Assembly (NCBI RefSeq): GCF_018129065.1
Contig: NZ_JAAEDM010000032.1
Span: 1-46,760 of the forward strand
Source: Neoroseomonas soli
GTDB lineage: Bacteria > Pseudomonadota > Alphaproteobacteria > Acetobacterales > Acetobacteraceae
Length of the DNA: 46,760 nucleotides
Reading direction: 5' to 3'
Part shown: positions 33,067 through 41,213 of the stretch, piece after piece
Layout of the letters: each line of letters starts with the position of its first letter
How positions within the stretch are numbered: position 1 is the stretch's first letter
The notes under the pieces: model-generated
Told to the model about the DNA's origin: nothing
Database searches by the model: none
What the model saw: only the letters and a program-made list of their open reading frames with translations
Translations under genes and position numbers: made by a program

Positions 33067-35402
33067 GGCGCCTCGTCGCGCGCTATGCTGCCCTCTTCGC
33101 CGCGCTGGCGGTGCTGGCGCTGGCCTTCCCGCTGCTGCTGCGCCAGGTCTCGCTGCGCGGCGACATCGCCGATTTCCTGCCGGCGCCGAAGACCGAGGAA
33201 TCCGCCTTCCTGCTGGAGGAACTCCGCAGCGGCGCCGCGACGACGCTGCTGATCGCGGGGATCGAGGGCGGGGAGGCGCGCGACCTCGCGCGCGTCTCGC
33301 GGGCGATGGCGGCGCGGCTCGAGGCGAGCGGGCTTTTCGCGCTGGTGGCCAATGGCGCGCCGCGTATCGACGATGGCGAGGCGGCGCTGCTCATCGCGCA
33401 TCGCTACGCGCTCTCCCCGGCCGCGACGCCGGAAGCCTTCACCGAGGCGGCGCTGCGCCGCTCGCTGGAAGCCGTGCTGGACGGGCTGCGCGGCAGCGCC
33501 GCGCCGCTGGTGCGGCGCTATGGCTTCGCGGATCCGACCGGTGCCTTCCTCGCGCTGGTGCGGGGCTGGGCCGCGGATGCGCGCGTGGCGATGGAGCATG
33601 GCGTGTGGATGGCCGAAGGCCCCCGCGCGCTGCTGCTGGCGCAGTCCCGTGCCGGAGGCCTGGACACCGAGGCGCAGGCGCGCACGGCCGAGGCCTTCCG
33701 CGCCGCCTTCGCTGCCTCCGACCCTCCGCCGGGGGCGCGGCTGCTGCTCTCCGGGCCCGGCATCTTCGCGGCGGAGGCGGCGGCGACGGTGCGGGCGGAT
33801 GTGCGCCTCGTCTCGATGCTGTCCTCGGTGCTGGTCGCCGCCTTCCTGATCTGGCGCTACCGGTCGCCACTGATGCTGGCGGTGGTAGCGGTGCCGCTCT
33901 CGGCCGGCACGCTGGCGGCACTGGCGGTGGTCGATGCGGCGTTCGGGCATGTGCACGGCGCGGCGCTCGGCTTCGGCATGACCATGCTCGGCGTGGTGGA
34001 CGACTACCCGATCCTGCTCATCACCGGGCGCGCGCCGGGGGAGACGCTGCGCGAGGCCGCGCGCCGCATCTGGCCGACGCTGCGGCTGGCGACGGCGGCG
34101 GCGGTGGCTGGGCTCGTGCCGATGCTGGCCTCGGGCTTTCCGGGCCTGGCGCAGCTCGGCCTCTTTGCGGCGACGGGGCTGGTCGGCGCGGCGCTGACGA
34201 CGCGCTACCTGTTGCCCGCGCTGCTGCCGGCGGAAGGGCTGCCGGTGCGTCCGCTTCCGGAACGGCTCGCGCATGTGCTGCTGCGGCTGCCGGCGCGGCG
34301 CGGGGTGGTGCTGGCGGCGCTGGCGGTTGTCGCGGTCGCGCTGGCACTGGGCGGCGGGCCGCGCATGGAACGCGACCTGGCGGCGTTGAGCCCGGTGCCG
34401 GAGGCGGTGCGCGACCTCGACGAGGTGCTGCGGCGCCAGGTAGGTGCGCCGGATGTGCGCGTGGTGCTGACGCTGCGCGCGCCTGATGCCGAAGCGGCCC
34501 TTCAGGCGGCGGAACGGGCGGCGGAAGCGCTGGCGCCGCTGGTTGCCTCCGGCGCCATCGCCGGGCTGGATCACCCGGCGCGCTTCCTGCCGAGCGCGGC
34601 GACGCAGCGCGCGCGGCTCGCGGCATTGCCCGAGGCCGCCACGCTGGCAGAACGTATCGAGGCCGCGCGCCAGGGCCTGCCCTTCCGCGCCAATGCCTTC
34701 GCGCCCTTCCTCGAAGGCATCGAGGCCGCGCGGACGCAGGCGCCGCTGACGCCGGCGGATCTTCGCGCGGCGCCGCTGCTCGCCGCCCGGCTGGCTCCGC
34801 TGCTGCGGCAGGAGGAAGGCGGCGTCCGCGCCATCCTGCTGCCCACCGACATCCGCGACATGGCGGCGCTGCGCGCGGCCGCATCCCGCGTGCCCGGGCT
34901 GCTGCCGGTGGAGATCAAGGCGGAGACCGAGGCGATCCTCGCCGAGGCCACCGGCGCCGCGCTGCGCTGGGCCGCGGTCGGTGGCGTGCTGGTGCTGGTG
35001 CTGCTCGGCGCGGGGCGGGGGCTCGCCGGCGGATTGCGCATCGCCGTGGCGCTCGGCGGCGCGCTGATGCTGACCTTCGCCATGCTCGCAGCGCTGGGGG
35101 AACGGATCTCGGTCTTTCACCTGACCGCGGCGCTCTTGCTGGCCGGCGTCGGCATGGACTATGCGCTGTTCCTTGGGAATACCCGGGCCTCGGCCCGTTC
35201 CGGGGAGGCATCGACGGAGGAGGCAGCGCGGGCGCTTGGATCCGTCATCACCTGCATGGTCACCACCTTGCTCACCTTCGGGCTTCTCGCGCTCTGCCGC
35301 ACGCCGGTGCTGCACGCCACGGGGCTGACCGTGACGGTCGGCGTCGCGGCGGCCTTCCTGCTCGCCTGCGCCCTGGCGCCCGGACGGGGTGCGCCCCGCT
35401 GA
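33063..35402 (+). CDS. MMPL-family exporter of the APE operon
   Basis: A 779-residue RND-superfamily membrane protein of the MMPL type with two homologous halves, each with a first helix, a periplasmic domain and a block of about five helices. Proton-relay residues are visible in GVVDDYPILLITGR of the first half and GVGMDYALFLGNTR of the second. In APE loci this protein is proposed to move the lipid-linked pigment from the inner membrane towards the outer membrane, together with the LolA-like carrier encoded just upstream. Its ATG overlaps that gene's stop, and the ketosynthase gene follows after five bases. Confidence 0.9.
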   Translation: MRRLVARYAALFAALAVLALAFPLLLRQVSLRGDIADFLPAPKTEESAFLLEELRSGAATTLLIAGIEGGEARDLARVSRAMAARLEASGLFALVANGAPRIDDGEAALLIAHRYALSPAATPEAFTEAALRRSLEAVLDGLRGSAAPLVRRYGFADPTGAFLALVRGWAADARVAMEHGVWMAEGPRALLLAQSRAGGLDTEAQARTAEAFRAAFAASDPPPGARLLLSGPGIFAAEAAATVRADVRLVSMLSSVLVAAFLIWRYRSPLMLAVVAVPLSAGTLAALAVVDAAFGHVHGAALGFGMTMLGVVDDYPILLITGRAPGETLREAARRIWPTLRLATAAAVAGLVPMLASGFPGLAQLGLFAATGLVGAALTTRYLLPALLPAEGLPVRPLPERLAHVLLRLPARRGVVLAALAVVAVALALGGGPRMERDLAALSPVPEAVRDLDEVLRRQVGAPDVRVVLTLRAPDAEAALQAAERAAEALAPLVASGAIAGLDHPARFLPSAATQRARLAALPEAATLAERIEAARQGLPFRANAFAPFLEGIEAARTQAPLTPADLRAAPLLAARLAPLLRQEEGGVRAILLPTDIRDMAALRAAASRVPGLLPVEIKAETEAILAEATGAALRWAAVGGVLVLVLLGAGRGLAGGLRIAVALGGALMLTFAMLAALGERISVFHLTAALLLAGVGMDYALFLGNTRASARSGEASTEEAARALGSVITCMVTTLLTFGLLALCRTPVLHATGLTVTVGVAAAFLLACALAPGRGAPR

Positions 35403-35407
35403 GCCGC

Positions 35408-36592
35408 ATGGCTCCGCTCCGCATCACGGCGATCACCGCGACCAGCGCCATGGGCGTCGGGCTGGCGGGGACGCGCGAGGCGCTGGCGACGCGCCGCGGC
35501 GGCCTCGCGCCCTGCGACCTGCCCGGCATGCCGCCAGGCGTCTGGGTCGGGCGCGTGCGGGAGGCCGATACGGTCGAACCGCCCGCGGCGTTCGCCGCCT
35601 TCGCCTGCCGCAACACGCGGCTTGCGGAACTTGCCCTGCGCCAGGATGGGTTCACGGAGGCGGTGGCCGCTGCCGTCGCCCGGCATGGCGCCGGGCGCGT
35701 GGCCGTGGTGCTCGGCACCTCCACCTCCGGCATCGAGGAGACGGAGCAGGCCTGGTCCCGCCGTGGCGCGGACGGCGCGCTGCCGCCCTACGATTTCGCC
35801 TCTACCCACGACCTGCATGCGCTGCCGCGCTACGTGCGCGCGCGGCTCGGGTTGAAGGGGGCCTGCATCTCGATCTCGACCGCCTGCACCTCGGGCGCGC
35901 GGGCTTTCCTCGACGCGGCGACGCTGATCGCGGCGGGCGTTGCCGACGCGGCGGTGGTGGGCGGCGCTGACACGCTCTGCCGGCTCACGCTGCACGGCTT
36001 CGGCTCGCTGGAACTGCTTGCCAAGGGGCCGACGCGGCCCTGCGCGGAGGACCGCGACGGCATCTGCATCGGGGAGGCCGCCGCCTTCGCCCTGCTGGAA
36101 CGTGCGGGGCCGGAGGATGCGGGCGCGCTCGGGCTGCTCGGTGCCGGTGCTTCGTCGGACGGGCACCATATGTCCTCGCCGCACCCGGACGGGCTCGGCG
36201 CGGTGGTGGCGATGCGCGCGGCGCTCGACAGCGCGGGCCTCGCGCCGTCGCAGATCGACTACGTCAACATGCACGGCACCGGCACGCGCGCGAACGACGC
36301 GATGGAGGACCGTGCCCTCGCGCGGATCTTCGGCGATGCGGTGCCCTGTTCCTCCACCAAGGGCTGGACGGGCCACACGCTGGGCGCCTCGGGCGCGCTG
36401 GAGGCGGCGATCTCGACGGTCTGCATCGAGGCTGGGCTGGTGCCGGGCTGCCTTGGCCTTGACCGCGCGGACCCGTCCTTCGCCTCCGGCATCGTGGTGA
36501 CGAACCGGGCGGCGCGCGTGGACCGGGTGCTGTCCAATTCCTTCGGCTTCGGCGGCAGCAACTGCGCGCTGGTGATCGGGCGGCTGCCGTGA
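35408..36592 (+). CDS. Beta-ketoacyl-ACP synthase of the APE operon
   Basis: A 394-residue FabF-like condensing enzyme that adds two-carbon units from malonyl-ACP. The active-site triad is complete: Cys160 in STACTSG, His289 in NMHGTGT and His323 in TGHTLGASGA, with the C-terminal SFGFGGSN loop. It would pair with the chain-length factor encoded next. APE systems often have a second ketosynthase (ApeR and ApeO), but only one is visible here. The stop overlaps the GTG of the chain-length factor gene (GTGA at 36589-36592). Confidence 0.92.
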   Translation: MAPLRITAITATSAMGVGLAGTREALATRRGGLAPCDLPGMPPGVWVGRVREADTVEPPAAFAAFACRNTRLAELALRQDGFTEAVAAAVARHGAGRVAVVLGTSTSGIEETEQAWSRRGADGALPPYDFASTHDLHALPRYVRARLGLKGACISISTACTSGARAFLDAATLIAAGVADAAVVGGADTLCRLTLHGFGSLELLAKGPTRPCAEDRDGICIGEAAAFALLERAGPEDAGALGLLGAGASSDGHHMSSPHPDGLGAVVAMRAALDSAGLAPSQIDYVNMHGTGTRANDAMEDRALARIFGDAVPCSSTKGWTGHTLGASGALEAAISTVCIEAGLVPGCLGLDRADPSFASGIVVTNRAARVDRVLSNSFGFGGSNCALVIGRLP

Positions 36593-37377
36593 CGCTCGCC
36601 GTCGGCATCGCCGGGATCGGGCTGCTCGGGCCGGGGCTCGCGGGCTGGGTGCAGGCCGCGCCGGTGCTGGCCGGTCGCGTCCCGCACGAGGCCGCGCCGC
36701 TCACCCCGCCCGCGCCTGCCATGCTGCCGGCCACCGAGCGCCGCCGCACCGGCCCCTCGGTGCGCCTGGCCCTCGCCGTGGCGGCGGAGGCGGTGCAGGA
36801 CAGCGGCGTGCCGCCGGAGGAACTCGATACCGTCTTCGCCAGTTCCAATGGCGAGGGGCAGGTGATCACCTCGATCCTCGAGGCGCTGCACACGCCGGAC
36901 GGGGCCATCTCCCCGACGCAGTTCCACAATTCGGTGCACAACGCGGCGGCGGGGTACTGGGGCATCGCGGTGGGATCGTCGCGGCCCTCGGTCAGCCTGG
37001 GTGGGCATGACGGGGTCTTCGCCACGGGGCTGCTGCATGCGGCGGCGCAGGTCGTGGCCGGCCGCCGGCCCGTGCTGTTCGTGGCGCATGACGTGCCGCT
37101 GCCGCCGCCGCTCGACGCATTGCGGCCGACCAGCGCGCCCTTCGCGATCGCCATGGTGCTGACGCCCGCGACAGGGACGCGCGGCGCGCTGCGCCTGGAA
37201 CAGCGCGACCTGGCCGCGCCGCCGCCGCTGCTCCCGCCAGGTCTCGACGCGCTGCACGGCGCCAATCCGGTGGCGCGCGCCCTGCCGCTGCTCGCCGCCC
37301 TTGCGGCCGGCGGCGCGGCGGAGATCCTGCTGCCGATGCTCGACGATGCGAGCCTGGCGGTGACGGTGGCGGCGTGA
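36589..37377 (+). CDS. Ketosynthase chain-length factor (ApeC-like)
   Basis: A 262-residue ketosynthase-like protein with the short N-terminal ketoacyl-synthase domain typical of aryl-polyene chain-length factors (Ketoacyl-synt_2). The block SPTQFHNSVHNAAAGYWGIA replaces the active-site cysteine region, so it should be catalytically inactive in condensation and set polyene length as the partner of the adjacent ketosynthase. RRRTGPSVRLALAVAAEAV near residue 60 is also family-typical. It is coupled to both neighbours by GTGA overlaps (36589 and 37374). Confidence 0.88.
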   Translation: MTLAVGIAGIGLLGPGLAGWVQAAPVLAGRVPHEAAPLTPPAPAMLPATERRRTGPSVRLALAVAAEAVQDSGVPPEELDTVFASSNGEGQVITSILEALHTPDGAISPTQFHNSVHNAAAGYWGIAVGSSRPSVSLGGHDGVFATGLLHAAAQVVAGRRPVLFVAHDVPLPPPLDALRPTSAPFAIAMVLTPATGTRGALRLEQRDLAAPPPLLPPGLDALHGANPVARALPLLAALAAGGAAEILLPMLDDASLAVTVAA

Positions 37378-37802
37378 AGGCCCTGCCGGCGACGCGGGAG
37401 GCGATCGCGCGCCTCATTCCCCACCAGGGCGGGATGTGCCTGCTCGACCGCGTGGACTCCTGCGATGCGGAGGCGATCGCCTGCGCCGCGACCAGCCACC
37501 GCGACGCAGCCAATCCGCTGCGGCGGGACGGCATGCTGCCGGCAGTCTGCGGCGTCGAATACGCGCTGCAGGCGATGGCACTGCACGGCGCGCTGACCGA
37601 GGGCGCGCCGCAGGGCCGCGGCTTCGTCGCGGCGCTCTCGGGCGTGGAGATCGCGGCCGCGCGGCTGGATGATGTTGCGGGCGTGCTTTCCGTCTCCGCC
37701 ACCGCGATGGCGCGGGAGAGCCGCGGCTTCATCTACCGCTTCGCGGTCGAGGGGGAGGGACGATGCCTGCTGAGCGGGCGGGCGACGGTGGTGCTGGCAT
37801 GA
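37374..37802 (+). CDS. Second hotdog dehydratase (ApeP-like)
   Basis: A 142-residue hotdog protein with the ApeP-type start IARLIPHQGGMCLLDRV (His17 likely catalytic) and CGVEYALQAMALHG on the central helix. In APE synthesis a pair of dehydratases forms a heterodimer; the other partner is probably the ApeI-like protein at 31149. It starts with GTG overlapping the chain-length factor stop. Its last 24 codons are part of an 89-bp tandem duplication that also contains the start of the next gene, so a near-copy of its C-terminal end is repeated downstream in a micro-ORF. Confidence 0.85.
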   Translation: MKALPATREAIARLIPHQGGMCLLDRVDSCDAEAIACAATSHRDAANPLRRDGMLPAVCGVEYALQAMALHGALTEGAPQGRGFVAALSGVEIAAARLDDVAGVLSVSATAMARESRGFIYRFAVEGEGRCLLSGRATVVLA

Positions 37803-37908
37803 CGCGCGCCCTCGTCACCATCTACCGCTTCGCGGTCGAGAGCGAGGGGCGCCGCCTGCTGATCGGGCGGGCGAGGGTGGTGCTGGCATGATCCGCGCCC
37901 TCGTCACC
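37731..37908. repeat. 89-bp direct tandem duplication across a stop-start junction
   Basis: Copy 1 (37731-37819) and copy 2 (37820-37908) are adjacent and differ at about nine positions. Each contains the dehydratase 3' end, the ATGA overlap and the first codons of a reductase-type start. The period is not a multiple of three. Confidence 0.95.
37799..37891 (+). CDS. 30-codon chimeric micro-ORF made by tandem duplication
   Basis: The frame starts at the ATG that overlaps the dehydratase stop (ATGA 37799-37802) and ends at the TGA that overlaps the reductase start (ATGA 37888-37891). It encodes MTRALVT, nearly the reductase N-terminus (MIRALVT), fused to a 23-residue near-copy of the dehydratase C-terminus (from IYRFAVE). 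Ribosomes leaving the dehydratase would have to pass through it to reach the reductase by coupled reinitiation. Whether the peptide has a function is unknown; it may be only a translational relay. Confidence 0.6.
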   Translation: MTRALVTIYRFAVESEGRRLLIGRARVVLA

Positions 37909-38592
37909 GGCGGCGCGAGCCCGATAGGTGCCGCGATATGCCGCGCGCTGGCCCGCGACGGCCATGCGGTGATCGTCCACGCCCATGCCCATGCCGAGCG
38001 AGCGGCGGCGCTGGCCGATGAGATCGGCGGGACGAGCATCGCATTCGACCTCGCCGACCACGACGCCTGTCGCATCGCCTGCGAGGCCTTGCTGCAGGAC
38101 GGCCCGATCCAGGTGCTGGTGCACAATGCCGGCACGCATGAGGACGTGCCCATGGCGGGCATGAGCGAGGCGCAGTGGCGGCGCGTGCTCGCCGTCTCGC
38201 TCGACGGCTTCTTCCACGTCGCGCGGCCGCTGCTGCTGCCGATGATGGGCACGCGGCGCGGGCGGATCGTGGCGATGTCCTCGGTGTCCGCCATCATGGG
38301 GAACCGCGGCCAGGCGAACTACGCCGCCGCCAAGGCGGGGCTGATCGGCGCGGTTCGGTCGCTCGCACTGGAATGCGCGCCGCGCGGGGTGACGGTGAAC
38401 GCGGTCGCGCCCGGGCTGATCGAGAGCCCCGCCGTCGCCGCCGCCGTGCCGCCCGAGGCGGTGCGGCAGATGGTCCCCGCGCGGCGGCTCGGCCGGCCGG
38501 AGGAGGTGGCGGAACTCGTCGCCTTCCTCTGTTCCGACCGCGCGGCCTACATCACGGGGCAGACCGTTTCGATCAACGGCGGGATGGCGTAG
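37888..38592 (+). CDS. 3-oxoacyl-ACP reductase (FabG/ApeQ-like)
   Basis: A 234-residue short-chain dehydrogenase that would reduce the beta-keto group of the growing chain with NADPH. The cofactor loop is TGGASPIG, followed by HNAG, the catalytic Ser132 in MSSVSAIMGN, and Tyr145/Lys149 in NYAAAKAG; the C-terminal TGQTVSINGGM is FabG-like. It is the last gene of the coupled plus-strand operon. Its start is reached through the micro-ORF created by the tandem duplication. Ten bases separate its stop from the end of the convergent GT2 gene. Confidence 0.92.
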   Translation: MIRALVTGGASPIGAAICRALARDGHAVIVHAHAHAERAAALADEIGGTSIAFDLADHDACRIACEALLQDGPIQVLVHNAGTHEDVPMAGMSEAQWRRVLAVSLDGFFHVARPLLLPMMGTRRGRIVAMSSVSAIMGNRGQANYAAAKAGLIGAVRSLALECAPRGVTVNAVAPGLIESPAVAAAVPPEAVRQMVPARRLGRPEEVAELVAFLCSDRAAYITGQTVSINGGMA

Positions 38593-38601
38593 CGCGGCGC
38601 C

Positions 38602-39402
38602 TCACGGATCGCGCTTCGCCAGCCGGCGCAACTCGGCCTGGCTTCGCCACAGCCCCGCGGGGTCCATGCCGCGCGCGAGCAGCTTGCCCGCCACCATCAA
38701 TACGATGCGGGCGATGTCCGCGACGGGTCGGAAATGACTCGGGCGGCGCAGCGTCCCGCCATAGAGGGCGGGGATGTCGGCCGCGACGCTGGTGATGCCG
38801 GCGCGCGCGGCGTCGATCAGGATCTCGCTCTCGAAGGAGAAGCGGCGGGCGCGGCCGTCGTAGCGCGCGAGTTCCGTCAGCGCCGCCGCAGGGTAGATGC
38901 GCAGGCCTGATTGGCTGTCCGCCACCGCATGCCCGGCCGCCCAGGAGATCCAGAAATCCGCGAAGCGATTGGCCCGCCGTCGCGCCGCCGGCTGCCCGGC
39001 GGCATGGCGGCGGGAGCCGATCACGATCCGGTCAGGCCGCGCCAGCGCGAGCAGCCGCGGCAGATCCTCCGGCCGATGCTGGCCGTCGCCGTCCAGGGTC
39101 GCGACGAAGGCGGCGCCGCGGGCGAGCGCCTCCGCCATGCCGCGGCGCAGGGCCGCGCCCTTGCCCTGGTTGCCCGGCATGGCCACCACCTCCGCCCCGG
39201 ACGCGGCGGCCAGGGCGGCGGTGCCGTCGGTCGATCCGTCGTCCACCACCAGCAGCGGGGCTTCCGGCAGCGCGGCGCGCACGCGTGCGACCACCGATGC
39301 GATGGTTGCCGCTTCCTGGTATGCGGGGATGACGACGGCGAGGCTCGCGGCCGCCGCTGCGGTTGCATCGGTCACGGGAATGCGGCTGGAATGGGCGATC
39401 AC
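38602..39402 (-). CDS. Glycosyltransferase family 2
   Basis: A 266-residue GT-A fold transferase of the dolichyl-phosphate mannose synthase-like group. It has VVIPAYQEAATI, the nucleotide-sugar motif VVDDGSTDGT, GNQGKGAALRRGM and the metal-binding DGDGQHRPEDL. There are no strong C-terminal membrane helices. APE loci often contain a GT2, commonly fused to an acyltransferase, so this is probably the sugar-transfer partner of the acyltransferase at 31502. The start is the GTG at 39402, with TAAGG directly before it; an inner GTG at 39375 is possible. It is divergent from the halogenase-like gene with only 33 bases between the starts. Confidence 0.88.
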   Translation of the reverse strand: MIAHSSRIPVTDATAAAAASLAVVIPAYQEAATIASVVARVRAALPEAPLLVVDDGSTDGTAALAAASGAEVVAMPGNQGKGAALRRGMAEALARGAAFVATLDGDGQHRPEDLPRLLALARPDRIVIGSRRHAAGQPAARRRANRFADFWISWAAGHAVADSQSGLRIYPAAALTELARYDGRARRFSFESEILIDAARAGITSVAADIPALYGGTLRRPSHFRPVADIARIVLMVAGKLLARGMDPAGLWRSQAELRRLAKRDP

Positions 39403-39435
39403 CTTACCGTTGAAATGCGCGGGGACCTAGGGACC

Positions 39436-40761
39436 ATGCCGCTCGATTCCGCCGACATTCCGGTCGAGACCCGATGCGACGTGCTCGTCATCGGCGGCGG
39501 CCCGGCCGGGTCCACCGCCGCGGCGCTGCTGGCGGAGAAGGGGCGCCACGTCGTGCTGCTCGAGAAGGACCGCCACCCGCGCTTCCACATCGGGGAGAGC
39601 CTGCTGCCGCTCAACCTGCGCATCTTCGAGCGCCTCGGCGTGCAGGAGGAGATGGCGGCGATCGGTGTCTACAAGCCCGGCGCGCGCTTCGTCTCGGACG
39701 AGCACGGCAAGCACACCGCCTTCTCCTTCGCGGCGGGGTTGAACCAGGACTACACCTATTCCTACCAGGTGCGGCGCAGCGAGTTCGACGAGATCCTGTT
39801 CCGCCGCGCCCATGCCGCCGGCGCCGATGCGCGGGAGGGGGTGCGCGTGCTCGATGTCGCGCTGGATGCGCGCGGCGGGCACCTCGTGATGGCGCGCGGC
39901 GAGGACGGCGCGATGCAGGCCTTCCGCGCGCGCTACGTCGTCGATGCGTCCGGCCGCGACACGATGCTCGCCACCGCCATGGGCAGCAAGGCGCGCAACC
40001 CGCACAACAACACCGCCGCCATCTACGGCCATTTCCACGGTGTCGCGCCCTTCGGGGAGCAGGAGGACGGCAACATCACCATCCACCTGTTCGACCACGG
40101 CTGGTTCTGGATGATCCCGCTGCAGAACGACGTCATGAGCGTGGGCGTCGTCAGCAACCCGGCCTTCTTCAAGCGCCGGCGCGGCGCGGTGGAGTCCTTC
40201 TTCCTCGAAACGCTGCGCTCGGTCCCTTCCGTCGCGCGGCGGATCGAAGGGGCGGAACTGGTCTCCGACGTCACCACCACGGGCAACTACTCCTATGCAT
40301 CGAAGGTGATGCACGGCGACGGCTGGCTGATGGCGGGCGACGCCTATGCCTTCCTCGACCCGGTCTTCTCCTCCGGCGTGCTGCTGGCGATGGCGAGTGC
40401 CGAGATGGGTGCCGAGGTCGCCGACACCTGGCTCGATGACCCGGCGCGTGCGGCCGGCATGGCGCGCGCCTTCGAACGCAAGGTGAAGCGGGCGATCGGC
40501 TCGCTCTCCTGGCTCATCTACCGCATCAACAAGCCGGTGCTGCGCGACATGTTCATGGAGCCGCGCAACCGCTTCCGCATGCGGGAAGGCCTGGTCAGCC
40601 TGCTGGCCGGCGACGTGCATGCCAACGCCAACCGGCAGATGCCGGTGCTCGCCTTCAAGGCGGCCTACCATGCGCTGAATGTCGCCTACCGCTTCGGCTA
40701 CAGGCTGCGGCCGGAGGGGCTGGTGAAGGTGCCGCCGGCTACACCGGCGGCTGCTGGATGA
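39436..40761 (+). CDS. Flavin-dependent halogenase-like oxidoreductase
   Basis: A 441-residue FAD enzyme of the tryptophan/pyrrole-halogenase superfamily. The dinucleotide motif GGGPAGS is at 20-26, HIGESLLP at 51-58 as in carrier-protein-dependent halogenases, Lys80 in YKPGARF aligns with the catalytic lysine position of PrnA-type enzymes, and the halogenase signature WxWxIP is intact at 223-228 (WFWMIP). A halogenated aryl polyene, as in the brominated xanthomonadins, would be a logical product. Related proteins that hydroxylate instead of halogenate also carry several of these motifs, so the reaction is not certain. AGGG precedes the ATG. Its 3' end overlaps the convergent lipoprotein gene by 23 bases. 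Confidence 0.85.
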   Translation: MPLDSADIPVETRCDVLVIGGGPAGSTAAALLAEKGRHVVLLEKDRHPRFHIGESLLPLNLRIFERLGVQEEMAAIGVYKPGARFVSDEHGKHTAFSFAAGLNQDYTYSYQVRRSEFDEILFRRAHAAGADAREGVRVLDVALDARGGHLVMARGEDGAMQAFRARYVVDASGRDTMLATAMGSKARNPHNNTAAIYGHFHGVAPFGEQEDGNITIHLFDHGWFWMIPLQNDVMSVGVVSNPAFFKRRRGAVESFFLETLRSVPSVARRIEGAELVSDVTTTGNYSYASKVMHGDGWLMAGDAYAFLDPVFSSGVLLAMASAEMGAEVADTWLDDPARAAGMARAFERKVKRAIGSLSWLIYRINKPVLRDMFMEPRNRFRMREGLVSLLAGDVHANANRQMPVLAFKAAYHALNVAYRFGYRLRPEGLVKVPPATPAAAG

Positions 40762-41125
40762 TCGCCCGCTCGAGGTTCTCGATCCAGCTGTTGTAGTTCC
40801 TGTGGATGCTGGTGCCGTCGTATTGCAGGTTCGTGCTGTTCACGTAGCGGATCGAGAAATTGCTGGCGGTGTAGGTGATCTCGGTCACCGCGACATGGGT
40901 GCGCAGGCGCAGCGTGGCGCGGATCAGGCCGGGGCGCACCGGCTCCATCTCCCAGCCCAGCCCGGCGCCGGCGCGCAGGATCTGGTTGCGGCGGATCTCC
41001 GGCGTCGCCGTGTCCACGAAGCTGCGGCTCTCGACGTTGTAGATGGGCCGCGTGCAGGCCGAGAGTCCGACCGCGGCAATCGCCAGCAGCACCGGCGCCG
41101 CACCGAGCAGGGACCTTCGTTGCAT
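40739..41125 (-). CDS. Small lipoprotein of unknown function
   Basis: A 128-residue predicted lipoprotein with lipobox LSAC at Cys24. The mature part is a short alpha-beta domain: TRPIYNVESRSF, then strands GLIRATLRLRTHVAVTEITYTASNFSIRYV, then YDGTSIHRNYNSWIENLERAI. This Tyr/Asn-rich ending is seen in small lipoproteins of many proteobacteria that have no known role. GGAGG lies upstream of the ATG. It overlaps the end of the halogenase-like gene on the opposite strand. A link to pigment export or the outer membrane is only positional. Confidence 0.75.
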   Translation of the reverse strand: MQRRSLLGAAPVLLAIAAVGLSACTRPIYNVESRSFVDTATPEIRRNQILRAGAGLGWEMEPVRPGLIRATLRLRTHVAVTEITYTASNFSIRYVNSTNLQYDGTSIHRNYNSWIENLERAIIQQPPV

Positions 41126-41213
41126 CCTTTGTCCTCCACCTCGCGCGCCCGGGATCGGGCGTCGCCTGAAGCATAGGCTATCGGCCTCGCCCGGCCCTGC
41201 GGGTTGCGCCAGG

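Noticed and set aside
32886-35315. An 809-codon open frame antisense to the MMPL exporter
   Set aside because: The composition is Arg/Gln/His-rich without a domain; the sense strand encodes a complete two-half exporter.
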